Shown: positions 46,707 through 59,027 of the stretch, in pieces
Position numbering within the stretch: the first letter of the stretch is position 1
Layout of the letters: each line of letters begins with the position of its first letter
Source of the DNA: Annona cherimola
Lineage: Eukaryota > Streptophyta > Magnoliopsida > Magnoliales > Annonaceae
DNA length: 64,000 bases
NCBI GenBank assembly: GCA_030490835.1
Contig: CM059975.1
Coordinates: 54,737,174 to 54,801,173 of the forward strand
Direction of reading: 5' to 3'
Translations under genes and position numbers: made by a program
Notes under the pieces: generated by a model
What the model was told of the DNA's origin: nothing
What the model saw: only the letters and a program-made list of their open reading frames with translations
The model's database searches: none

Positions 46707-48377
46707 TGTTGGAAATATGTGGAAAACAAGCCAAATCTATGTTTTGATGATTAACAAATCAATTTGAGTAAGTCTTGGCTACTAACATGTTTGTGGATAT
46801 GTTTAAGGGATATACATTTGAAGAACATAAAGCATGGAAGGCCAAGTCGTTCCCCAAGTCGACTCCAAGATCGACTTGAAAGTGCCAAAACTGTCAAGAG
46901 TTGAAAATGGGAGAAGAACAAGTGAAGTCGCAGGCCAAGTCGACTCCACTTGCGACTTGGGAAGCCAAGTCGCAAACGAAGTCGACTCCAGCATCGACTT
47001 CAGTCGGGAGATTCACCCCAGAGCTGAATTTGGGATGGAAGAATGCCGAAGTCGCAAACGAAGTCGACTCCAGTTGCGACTTGAGTAAAGTCATAGACGA
47101 AGTCGACCCCAAGTTCGACTTGATGCTCTCAAGCTCAAAGATTCAGTTTCAAGTTCAGTCCAAGATTCAACTTGAGTGTTTTCAATACCTAATCAAAGGT
47201 GCAAGATCAACTTAAATTTATCAAGTCCAAAGCAAAGATTCAAGCATGCTCCAAGATGAAGAAGCTTCAAGCATGTTCCAAGATCAATATGAATCAAAAG
47301 CAAGCAAGGAGCATGAATCTACCATGCAAGACACAAGTTCTTCAAGATTCATATGTGAAACTATTCCAGAATAAAAATGATCAAAGAAAGAAGCCAAGCA
47401 AGCTAAAAAGAAGACAATGATTCAAAAGGAAATCAAGAAACAAAGCATTCCAAGTTTTTAAGATCGTCAAGCTTCCTGCCGAGGTGAAGTCGCACCCGAA
47501 GTCGACTTCACCTGCGACTTGGGTCAAGTCGAGGACCAAGTCGACCCAGCCTGGAACTTGAAGTCGCTACGGAGAAGCGAAGTCGCACCCGTAGTCGACT
47601 CCATCTGCGACTTGGGCGAAGTCGCATCCGAAGTCGACTCCGCCTGCGACTTGGGTCGCAACGGTCGGAATTTATTCGAACGTTGGCGCATTAAATGCGC
47701 GCCACCTACCTTCTAACGTTCGGATTCCCTCCAAAATTATAAAAGGCATTCATGGTGAACGAGGGACGTAGCTGAGAATCATTAAGTGTGCTTAACTCAC
47801 ATCTACAAGAGCTCTAAAGAGATCAAGCCATTCAAAGAGGAAGAACTTCGCTTCAAACTGCAAGAGCCCAACTTCAGAATCTTCAAAGCCTACATTACGA
47901 GTTCTTCTCTGCGCCAAACTGCTTCTACACATCTGTAAAGTGTAGACTTCTTTTATTATTTCTTTGTTTGTATTGAACTTGATTTAGTTTGAGGAACTAA
48001 GATCAAGTGTAAGCAAAGTAGTGTGTGATTGGAGTGGAACTCATCACCTACTTGTGCTGTGATTTGTTGATGCCCCCTAGAGCTGGAATCTAGAAGAGAG
48101 CAGTGGCTCTAATTGTATATGAAGAATACAATAGTGGAACCCAAGTCACAAGGAGTGTGAGCTTGGAAGAGTGGAGTAGGGAGGTTGCCCGAACCACTAT
48201 AAAAATCTTGTGTGCTTGATTTACATTTCTACTCTTTATATTATATTGCTTTCCATTTCGTTTCTTCATTAAGGGGACTAGATTAATCCGGGGTAAAGTT
48301 TCTGTTTAAGTTATAAATTTTTAAATACCCAATTCACCCCTCCCCTCTGGGTAATTGCCATCAACTCGGGACCAACA
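46707..48377 (+). repeat. Copia-B 3' LTR
   Basis: 1,671 bp; ends CCAACA then GTAAG target copy. Modules as in the 5' LTR, with one extra palindrome segment (12 bp) near 47053. TATA box near 47737-47746; GCGCATTAAATGCGC at 47685-47699. Confidence 0.92.
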
Positions 48378-48382
48378 GTAAG

Positions 48383-48465
48383 CGGATCGGGGATCCCCCT
48401 TCACTATTGCCGAGTCGCAAGGGCTATGTGCCGGCGGTGTCCTCCCAAGAGGGTGGAGGCAAAGG
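48383..48465 (+). repeat. F1 5' LTR, piece 2
   Basis: 83 bp of host LTR between Copia-B and the F2 solo LTR, ending AAAGG (target site). Confidence 0.85.
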
Positions 48466-51400
48466 TATGTCGCCCCAAACCGAAACGTCACTTCCTTACC
48501 TCAAGACTTTATTGATTGGTAAATGTGAATTAGGATTGTTGCCCTGATCACGCAGCGGATTCTTAATTAGATCTCGTATAAATTTTTTTTCGATTTGTTT
48601 CTTTATCCATCCTCATTTCTTTTCTTTGTGTCGCACTTCATTCATCTTGTAAGTAACGATACACTTGTAATTTCGTGGCACATAACATTTTAACATACTA
48701 CGCGGTTCCCTTACATACTTATTCGTAAACTTATCCCCTGACAGTTGTCATCAATTGTATATATCATTCATAAAATTTTCATCTGGTTCTCTTACATCCT
48801 TGGTTTTCAGAACCTGGCCAAGCCATAACCATATAAAATTCATTCATAATCGAATGCTAAACACTTACACTTGTACATATACATTATTGTTTCTCAAAAT
48901 TTCCAATCATATCATTCGATACACATAACTAATCATTTAGTACATACATGATTACTATGTCATACCTTTCCTTAGTTACATCATGCTCTCCACCTCTTGA
49001 GCTGCCCTATACCTGTCTGAGGTTTGGGAAAACAAAATGTGAGTGATGAACTCAGTAAGCAAGCATTTTGCATTTTCATATAAATGCATTTCTTTCCGTT
49101 CGGTAGAGACACATATCAAGAATCAACTACCAACAGAAAGAAACCTTTCATAAAAACCGTTCATTTAACCCTTCATAAAACTTTTCCTTCAAATCCTTCA
49201 TAAAACCTTTCATTTAAATCATTCATGACAACCCTTCATATAAACCATTCCTATCAACTTTTCATATAAACTTTTTATAGTAGGACAGATGTATGTCCTA
49301 AATTATTTTTATACGAACCTATATTCATGAGGACAATCTTATGTCCTAAATCATTTGCATATAAACCTTATTATATAAGGACAATTATATGTCCTGAAAC
49401 AATTTCGTATAAATCTTTTTCAATACAACGCATATGCATATGTAAAAAGTGTCCTGAAATAGATGAGTAAATATTATTTTCTGTGGACATTGTTATGTCC
49501 TAAAATATCATTAAATAAACATTACTTCATGTGGACATCATCATGTCCAAAACATATCCTCATGTCCCTATTTTGGGGTTTCTAAAACAAATGATATGCA
49601 TATATGTTTCTAACCCTCTGTTAGGTGACACTTACCAAGTGATCATCCTTCCATAGGAAAGAAATCATTCATGTGACTACACTGCTAGCTAGGCGGTTGT
49701 CCATGATCCTGCTCCCATTTCAGAGAGGGTGCCGCCGGCCTCCTGCCTTCCCTTAGCGACTTGGCCACAGGTAGAGGTTGGCCTTAGTATGCAACCGTCT
49801 AGGTCTGCAACCGCCTCCACCATGGGCTTAGTACGCGATTCCTGTGCACATTCGTTTGTATTCGCATCGTCATGCTGTTATGATTTCATAAAATCAACAC
49901 AATTCTAAATCCATGTGATTTTTCAAATAAAAACTTGATATCATGATCCATTGTAGTCCTCAGACTGAGTCCATCTCAAATTGATAACTAGACATAATTA
50001 TTTTTCAAAGATAAAATATTTTCATAAACCATCTTCAAATAATAATGTTAGGATGACCACCCTTGAAGAATTTTAAAAACATGTTAAATCAATTTTACAA
50101 AATATTTATAATACTTGAGAAAATATCATTTTCAAGAATATTTCTTGTTTATTGATAAACCGTTTTATAATCATCTTGTAAACCGATTTCGAAACATTTC
50201 AGTAACTGAAAAGAATAGACTTTTCTTCTGAATATTTTTATTTCCTTTTCTGGACTTTTTATGAACAAAGGATAGGCAAACGCATCTGCTTCCATTTTAT
50301 TGGCATTATATACCTCGTCCACACACCATCTTTACCACTTTGATGTAGAGAAGCATTTGCACTATCTTTTGAATTTCATTTAAACGAAATAGTCATCAAA
50401 TCATTTTAAACAAATGAGTACAAGACATTTTTCAAAGTATTTCAGTCTTCAAAGAGACTGAAGGTATTTTGACAAGTCATTTCAAAACATCTATATAAAC
50501 CATTTTAAAACATTTATAAGTCATTTCAAATGCCCTATTTATTTACAAATGTGATTATATGAAAGATCATGTAATTTTCTCAAAACCCTTTAGGAATAGA
50601 ATTCCCAATGTTTGTTTCTAATATCATCTTGGAAAAGAATTAAAAATTCTTTCATCATAAATGCCTTTGAAATATCATCTCTAGGAACTTACTTAACCAG
50701 AAACCATTTCCAAACACGTCATTAATACGGAGTAAAATTATACCTTCCAATTTTGAGCATGCTTAAAATGAAGCAATGCTAAAACTTTTCATTAAATTCA
50801 TATTTTCAAGAATTGAATTCGCTTACTTTGCAAGCACAATTTAAATTCATCAATACATGTTCTTGAGACAAAACCAACATTCATGAAGGTTCGCTTACTT
50901 ACCTTGTAAGCAATCTTGAAACATCTTAATAACACAAGTTCGATTCATTTCAACATTTAATAACAAAATAGCATTTGAAAATGCTACCTAAAGCATCATT
51001 GTAAAACATTTGTAATCATTTCAACTTTCCAAATGAAATCCATATTTTCAAAAGGTTGCTTGCTTACCTGAGTCGATTCTTTATGCTTTCCATCCCTCGT
51101 TTTTTTCCTTCAACTCACATATACGTGTCACATGGGTTTAATCCCATATGGCCCGTAACATGCTAACTTTAAATCATTCTTTCCTTGACATTAGCACTTG
51201 TATTTCCCTATAACCACATATCCATACAAATTTAATACATGAGTTGTTTCTTTCCTTCTATACTTATATTTTGTGTAAGAATTTCTTGAAATTATTCAAG
51301 ATATCCTTTCATATCTCATAACATGCTAATTTTCTATCAAAACTTGGTTTAAAATGTTCATCCACATTTCTTATTTACATACCGTTTTTAATAATCATTA

Positions 51401-54205
51401 ATATCCACTTTCCTTGATGGTGACATATTACGCACTCACCTTTATAAGTATAGCAATTGCTCATTTATTTTATTAAATACCCAAGTCCAAGGTATTTATT
51501 TATTTAAATTTTCAAAGAACTTGCTTATATTCAACTCTTTGAATTTACATTCATCTTTTTAACCACCACATACGTATATAACTTAGTGATTGTTTATTTC
51601 TTCATTTAATCTCCATGTTTAGAGTTCTAAGCTTATTAAATCATTCAAATAACTTGTTTACAATCTTTAACAAGCTAAGTTCACTCTAAATTTTTGAAAA
51701 GTAATCTATTTCAATTTAGCCACATATACATACATATTTGTCATATACTACTCCTACTCTTTCATTTTTTGTATGTATATATAAAAGAATTATCAACCAA
51801 TAACTCTTATAATCATCTTGAGAGTTTTTATAGAATCTATAGCAAGTTAAATTCAATCAAAATTTCTGAAATTTATCCCCTTTTACAAAACAGCCCTATA
51901 TAATCTCATATTTCCAAATTTCATTTACGAAATTTGCACCTTAACTATACATACATAAGGTGCTATCTATCAACCATTCTTATAACCATTTATAGGGCTA
52001 GTTTATGATTTATAATACCCTAAATTCACTTAAAATTTCTAAAACTTGAATATAACAGAAATTTAAATCTATACATAATTTGGGCGTCCACTTGAAGGTA
52101 TACCCATATATGATATATTCTTAATTCATTAACCCTTCGAGCTAGGAATTCATCATATAACAATTGTTTAATTATTGAATTAAATCAAAATACACAGAAA
52201 TTCCTCCCTTCCATAACTAGGTTGCACGTCCCATAAATGGCAGAAATTTCATGTTCTTCATATGCAGATTGGACGTCCCCTTAAAATGGCATGAATGTTT
52301 TTGTTTTTTTCCCATATACTGCTGGACGTTATTTGTGCATGGAATAAATGACATAAAAAATTTATTGCAACATACCTGCTGGACGTAAATGGAGCAGGGA
52401 ACAAATAAAATAAAAACTTAGCATTCATACCTGAAAATGGACGTCCCTGCTACCCCTTTTGCAATTTCCATTTTTTTTTCTTCCTCCCATCACATTAAAC
52501 CCTTCTCCATTGCTGCCCATTACCTATTTATAAGAAGTTGAAATCTGCCCCTTTTTATGCCACCGAATTATGCATTTTATCCATTTAATGTGCTGCCTCA
52601 ATATTGACCGTCCATCTTCTCTTTCCATGGCTAAATCTGAACCGTCCAAAGCATGCTTGCTGCCCAAGTTTCCATGCTCCTATGGACTACCTAGCTGCCC
52701 TAAATTCCACCCTATAGTTGCTGGAAAATAAATTTTTAAATATTTAATTGTTGCTGAAAATAGATGGACGTCCATGTTGTCAACTGTATTTATTGGCTGC
52801 TGCAAAAACTGGATGTCCATGTTGTTCCCTTTATTTATTTGCTACTGCACATTTTCACCATTTAAATAATCTGCCCATTTATTTCATAGCTGTGGACGTC
52901 CCTAGGTTGCTACATTTTCATGTAGTTTTTGCATTTTTTATTTATTAATAATTGCCCAAAATTCATACACATGGTTGTCCACATTATGCACGTCCACTTG
53001 GCTTTATATTATGGCATTTTATGCCATAGAATTTCATTTTAATTTATGGCCATTTATTTACCCTAATTGCATAGGTAATTTAGATACATATTTATTATTA
53101 AAAAAATCAAATATCCAATGCATTTTACCATGGGCGTTCCACCATTGGCCTCATGTGCATTTGGTTGCAATTAGTCAAGATTTGCATTAATTTTAGTTGA
53201 ATTTAATTGCTTCAATTTAATCCAAATGTATACTACAATGACATGTGTCCATGGTTGGTACAAAAGTCAACATTGCTTTAATGCAAATTCACCTTTAGTG
53301 TCCATAAGTCAAATACCTTAATTACATCCCATCGTTAATAGTTAATCACACTTAACACATGTCATTTAGGATTTTCTAGCAAAGTTTAGCATAATCCTAT
53401 CCATTCCTAATTTAGAGCACCTTAGCTTAGTCATATAAGAATCTCATCTCAAAAACATGAATAGATGCTAAGATATTAGCAAAATGATTTAATTCATAAA
53501 ATATCATATAATCTTAGTCGATTAATCCCTTTCCTTCCATAATTTTTTATGATCCAAATCATCCATAAGATCAAGCCCATAATTATATGCTAGTCTTTCA
53601 AATTTCACCTCAATTCGCCTTATAGGCGTTAAGTTATGAAATTTCTAGCATTTTTCAACTTACCTCATTAATTATCATCCTAATTTCCATAAATCAAATT
53701 ATGAAAAATTAAAAATATTATTCATGATATATTTATAGTTTCCAATTATTATTAAGTCACTTTAATCCTATTGACCCATATTAACTTATAACGATTAATT
53801 TAATCGTCATTTATAATTATTGGTACTAATTGTGATAAATTCTCAAAATAACAAAATCATTCAAAATCCAATTAAATCATTCACGAATCATATTTATATG
53901 GCTAATGTATACACGTAAGCCCTTCATAGATTAAGGTATCATACCATCTTAGGCTATCTCTTAAATTTTTAAGTCATTCTACCTTGTAAATCATAAGATA
54001 TAAATATATCAATTTTTAAATCAATAAATAAAATGATAAATAGCATTAATTACAATTTTCACATAAGCATCCTTCAGTGTGCATAACTATCATAATAACC
54101 TTGGAAAATTAACTTAATCACCTTGTTCGAATTAATTTCCCTAGTTCCATCTTGTGACAAACTTTAAACTACTTTGCTAGGTTTTAAAAGAGGTAGGGTT
54201 TCACA
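48466..54205 (-). mobile_element. F2-type solo LTR, 5,740 bp
   Basis: Flanked by AAAGG on both sides (48461-48465, 54206-54210). The minus strand starts TGTGAAACCCTACC and ends GGGGCGACATA, so the right terminus is TA, not CA. It shares landmarks with the F2 LTR: the GGACA-N6-TGTCC array (49283-49548), a TATA box (CTTATAAATAGG, 52523-52534) and the LTR tail. No internal region, primer site or second LTR, so it is a solo LTR left by LTR-LTR recombination. Short ORFs inside are not conserved in the other F2 LTR. CAGGTATG donor-like sites lie about 100-150 bp after TATA. Confidence 0.82.
49283..49548. repeat. Everted GGACA-N6-TGTCC array in F2 solo LTR
   Basis: Perfect sites at 49283-49298, 49331-49346, 49379-49394, 49485-49500 and 49533-49548, with 48-bp steps and one gap of 106 bp where a decayed site lies. 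The 6-bp spacer sequences all differ. Confidence 0.75.
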
Positions 54206-54210
54206 AAAGG

Positions 54211-54711
54211 AAAGTCATGTGTGAATGAATGCATTGCATTTTTATGAAATGCATAAGTATGAAAAAGTTTACATGATGTTTTATCGAAACAATATTTCAA
54301 AAAGGGATGGTGCAAATAATTCTCTACATGAGAATGACAAATCACCTGGTGTAAGAGGTATATAATGCCGGAAAAATCAAAAGTCATGCATGTAGGAGAC
54401 CATGTAGGCTAATCAAGGTAAAGGACACAAGGTCCCCCTTGACGAGGCCAAGTCGGAGAGAGAGCCGACGTATTGGGCCATGCTATGTGAGATGTTTCCT
54501 GGACTAGCGTACCCATACACGAAGATCTATGTCAGAAATGGAAAGGAAGTATTTGCACATCCAATGTTTATGAAATGATTTTTATAAAAAAGTTTCTATT
54601 CCATTGGTAGTTGATCACTTGGTAAGTGTCTCCTATCAAATGGGAAGAAATGCATTTGAATGAAAGGAAAATGTTTACTTGCCAAAGAAAAAGGCTTGCT
54701 TACTGAGTATT
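54211..54711 (+). repeat. F1 5' LTR, piece 3
   Basis: 501 bp of host LTR ending GTATT, the target site of the next solo LTR. Confidence 0.85.
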
Positions 54712-57700
54712 TGTGAAACCTCAATCTTAGACACGTATAAAACTCTAGGGTTGTAAACCCTAGGTAATGTATTAATGAAATATATATTCATGAGTATGAA
54801 AATATGTGAGAATAGAGGTTAAAATAATTAATTATGAAATTTGGATGAATAGTGCACGTGAATAGTAAACATGAGATTGAGGAATATGTTAAGTTAATCA
54901 CTTTGGATTAACTCATAAAAGACGAAAAAGGAAGCTTCCCACTAAAGGAAAAAAGTGCTTTTTAGATTAAAATAATAATTTTCAAATTTTTTTGGATTTT
55001 TGTGAAGAAAACATAGAAAAATTCATATCTTACAATCCGAAAGTCGGATTAAGGTGAAATTTTGTATGAACGACTAAAATATTATGCCGAATATGATGGA
55101 AGGATTGGATTAAGCCAAATATTATGGGAAATGTATTTCTTGGGGAGCAAGTAAGTGAGGCTTAACTTTTCCAAAGCAAGTCATTAATTCTACTTTTTAC
55201 TTTTTGAAAAAGTAGCTTAAGATATGATATTTTAATGAAATAAAAAATGCAAAAAATCCCCAAAGTGTAACATGGGAAAATGTGAGCTAGCATGGGGATT
55301 TGTGCTAACAATTCAATGGTTGAGATGAGCTCAATCAAGGATAATCAACGGTTGAGATTAATCACGTCTTTTGATGAAAATCAAGCAATTAATGGATGGA
55401 TCAGCTATGACAACTTGTGGACAGAAATTTTCCACCTAGGATAATGAGAAATTTCTTGAAAATGAGGTGGAAATGACCTAAGTAAAGATATTTATAATTT
55501 AGCCCAAAATTCAAGGGGGTAAATTACAATTTCATGAAATTTGGGATGCTATAAATAGGGGAGGGTGCCTTGTACGAATTTCACAACCATCCCAAGCTCA
55601 AAATACTTGAGCAAGCTCATTTCCCCACCCCATCCACGTTCTAAGCAAGAGAGGAAGAAAGAAAGGAAGGGAAGAGAGAGAAAGGGGGAAAGGAGATTTT
55701 GGCTCACTTAATGTAAGTGGATCCTCCTCAAATTTGTGCATGATGTTATTTAGGGTATAAAATGCTTAGCTAAGGCCTAAGTATGATTAATTAAGTATAG
55801 TTACCATGCCAAAATGGAATCATGCCAAAACATGATAAGTTTGGAGCAAAGATGGAGCATTCAGGAAGATAGCATATGATATGTGTAAATAATGCTTCAA
55901 AAATGATAAATGATGATTTGGGATGTATGAATATGATAAATATGATGTTGGAATGATGATATATTAATTTCATAATTTTTGGAATTAAGGATTATGCTTA
56001 AGTGAATTTATGTTGATTTTTAGTATATGAAGAAAATGATTTATTTAGCCAAGTAAATGATGATAAATTAAAAATGTATGAAATTTTCCATGATATACTA
56101 AGCATAAGTTATGTCATGGTATTTTTTATTTTTGGGAAAATATCAATTTTTAGAACTCATGAACAGTAACCCACGTTGCTGTGAACAGAACCTCAGTAAA
56201 CGTGAACTGTGATTTGCCACAGTTAATTGCTACAATAATCTGTTAGAGTGACATGAACAGTAATTATGAACAGTGAACAACATATTTTGGGAAAAAATGA
56301 GATTTATTTTTATATATTTATGAGGATATATTGATGGAATTTTTAAAGGATTTATGTATAAAAATCCATCTAAGGAGGTAATGACCAAGTATATTTATAG
56401 GATTAACCTCTATAGAAATGAGGTAATGGATGATTATAAAGCATGCATGGGAAATAAACTAAGACATGAAATGATATAGATAAAATATCATTTTTTCTTG
56501 TATAGGAAAAGAAAAGGAAAAGGTGGAGGACACAGACTGAGGAGGTAGGCAAGCACAACTTTGAAAATTTGATTTTATTCTCAAGTATTTATGAAATATG
56601 TTTAAGGGTGGTCATTCCTATAATGTTTTGAAATGATGAATGTTTATGAGTTTTTATGAAAAGTCATGCCGACATATTGATATCATTTGATGTTCATGGA
56701 CATGTGCACATATATGATGCATAATGAAGAGGCTTTGGTGGAGGAAATAAGATCGGGGATCCCTCTTCACCATTGCCAAGTCGCAAGGGCTGTGTGCCGA
56801 CGGCGTCCTCCCAAGATGTGGGGGCACAAGGAAGAGGCTTTAGTGGAGGTAGAAAGCGGATCAGAGGGTCCCCCTTCACTATTGCCGAGTCGTATGGGCT
56901 GTGTGCCGACGGCGTCCTTCCTAGAGGTGGAGGTAAAGGAATGTTATGTGTGAATGAATACATTGCATTTTCATACATGGATTGAAAAGGAAAGCATGGA
57001 TTTGAAATGATATTTTTAAGGGATGGTGTAAATAATTCTCTACATGAGAATGACAAGTCACCTAATGTAAGAGGTATATAATGCCGAAGAAATCAAAAGT
57101 GGTGCATGTAGGAACAATGTAGGCGTCAAGAGGAAGAGAGATTCCCCTTGATGAGGCCAAGTCGGAGACAGCCGGCGTATTGGACCATGCTATGTGAGAT
57201 GTTCCCTGGGCTAGCGTACCCGCACACGAAGGTTTTTGTCAGGAATGGAAAGGAAGCATTTGCACATCCAATGTCTATGAAAAGGTTTCTGTGCATTCGA
57301 TAGTTGATCACTTGGTAAGTGTCTCCTATCAAATGGAGAGAAATGTATTTACAAATGGTTTACATGAATGGTTTTCATGAATGGTTTATGAAAGCTTTCC
57401 AAAAATAGTTTACGAAAAGGTTTCTATTCCGTTGGTAGTTTATCGCTTGGTAAGTGTCTTTTACCGAATGGAGAGGAATGCATTTAAAATGAAAAATGCT
57501 TGCTTATTGAGTTTCGACTCATGTTTTGTTTTCCCAACCTCAGACAGGTGTAGGGAAAGCCAAGAGATGAAGGGCATGTGTTGTTAAAGGAAAAGAGAAA
57601 TCTACAAAGGTTAGTAGATTTTTGTATGAATAAATACCCTAATGAGATATGGTGAAAAAGACATAGGTTGTATGAAATTATGAAGTGATGAATAATATGA

Positions 57701-57917
57701 GAAGTTGATGATTTATGATGATATGGATAAGTCCATTATGAATGATGATGAGTATATGTTTATGTAATGAAAGAAAAGAAAAAGAAAGAAAGAAAAATTA
57801 GATGAGATCCAATTAATAACCCGCCGCGTGATCAGGGCAACAATCCTGAGTCACATTTACCAAACGACAAGATCTTGGAGTAAGGACTATGTGGACGCCT
57901 AGGTTCGGGGCGCCGCA
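54712..57917 (+). mobile_element. F1-type solo LTR, 3,206 bp
   Basis: TGTGAAACCT...GCGCCGCA, flanked by GTATT (54707-54711, 57918-57922). TATA CTATAAATAG 55549-55558; GTAAGT 55713-55718. It is a diverged subfamily: much of 54850-55700 differs from other F1 LTRs, and it carries a 105-bp direct repeat at 56726-56940. No coding capacity. Confidence 0.85.
56726..56940 (+). repeat. 105-bp direct repeat in F1 solo LTR
   Basis: Two diverged copies starting at 56726 and 56831, each with the GAAGAGGCTTTGGTGGAGG-like block and the GTGTGCCGACGGCGTCCT block that are single in other F1 LTRs. Confidence 0.7.
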
Positions 57918-57922
57918 GTATT

Positions 57923-58336
57923 AATACTCATATGTGTTTTCAAAATGACAAACAGGCTATGGAGCTTACTCATAAAGGATGCCAAGTAGAAATTACTTGT
58001 AAATTTAATTGTAGTTCTATGTATGCGTCCAAAGGGACAAATGTATGAAAATCATGTTGAAATCATGTTTTATGGATATTACAAACATGATTGTATTTAT
58101 GTGAATTATTTTCATAAAAGAAGATATGAATGATTTTATGATGATATGGATAAGTCCAATGATAATGAATGTATGTCTATGTGATGAAAAGAAAAACAAA
58201 AAAATGAAATTTTTTTTTGGACGAGATCCAATTAAGTACCCGCTGCGTGATCATAGCAACAATCCGGACTCATATTTACCAATCGACAAGATCCCAGAGT
58301 AAGGACGAATGTGACATCTCGGTTTGGGGCGCCACA
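57923..58336 (+). repeat. F1 5' LTR, piece 4 (end)
   Basis: Final 414 bp, ending GCGCCACA at 58336 before the primer site. Confidence 0.85.
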
Positions 58337-59027
58337 GATGATGGTATCAGAGCAAGGATTGGTAAATAGGCAGGAGAAGAAAAAAAATAAATGATGATGA
58401 AAGAATAGGTAGGATACCATAGAAGATGATATCAGAATAAGGACTGGTAAATAGGCGTGAAAAGAGTCTAAGTATGATGATTGAATATGATATATATGAT
58501 TTTATGATGATTAGATATGTGATTATCGTGATGAAATGCATGATATATGATAATGATAGTAGTGAAGTTTATAGATAATATCACATGATTGTGATTGTGT
58601 GAATTGGCATGTTAAGATGTTAATACTTTGCTTTATGAATGGATGCTTTGATAATGAACATGATATAAATTAGTTATGATGATATAACTATCTCTAAGGA
58701 TTTTGAATGCATAAAATGTATGCATATGATATGATAACTATGTTTATAAGATTAGATCATATGTCTATGTGACAAGATGATAAGTATGATAGCTATGAGA
58801 TGAGATGAAATCTATGTGAATAGATGATAAGCTATATCCATGTGATATGATAAGTTTGTTGGACCAAAACTAACAGTGGCACCAAATCAGAATAGCGCAA
58901 TGGAAGCGTAGTGAGCCATTGAAGTATTGGAGAAACATGATAAGATTAGATATTTTATATGAGCTATACTCCCGATATTTGAAATGTAATAGGTTTCGGG
59001 ACGAAACCCATTGTAAGGGGGGAGAAT
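58337..59027 (+). mobile_element. F1 internal region (non-coding)
   Basis: 691 bp, colinear with the array's internal regions. Primer site TGGTATCAGAGC 58342-58353; hairpin near 58988-59012 with one stem mismatch; polypurine tract. No ORF. Confidence 0.82.

Larger units (their letters stand above)
39801..48377 (+). mobile_element. Copia-B: Sirevirus-like Ty1/copia element without ORF3
   Basis: 8,577 bp, TGTTGG...CCAACA, with a perfect 5-bp target duplication GTAAG (39796-39800 and 48378-48382). Order: LTR, primer site, gag, pol, polypurine tracts, LTR. The LTRs differ by about 28 positions including a 12-bp indel (about 1.7%, by eye). gag and pol each have one small frameshift; otherwise it is well preserved. 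Unlike Copia-A, only about 270 bp separate pol from the 3' LTR. Confidence 0.93.

Noticed and set aside
52748..53190. Small ORFs (66-71 codons) in the F2 solo LTR
   Set aside because: Not preserved in the other F2 LTR; AT-rich chance frames.
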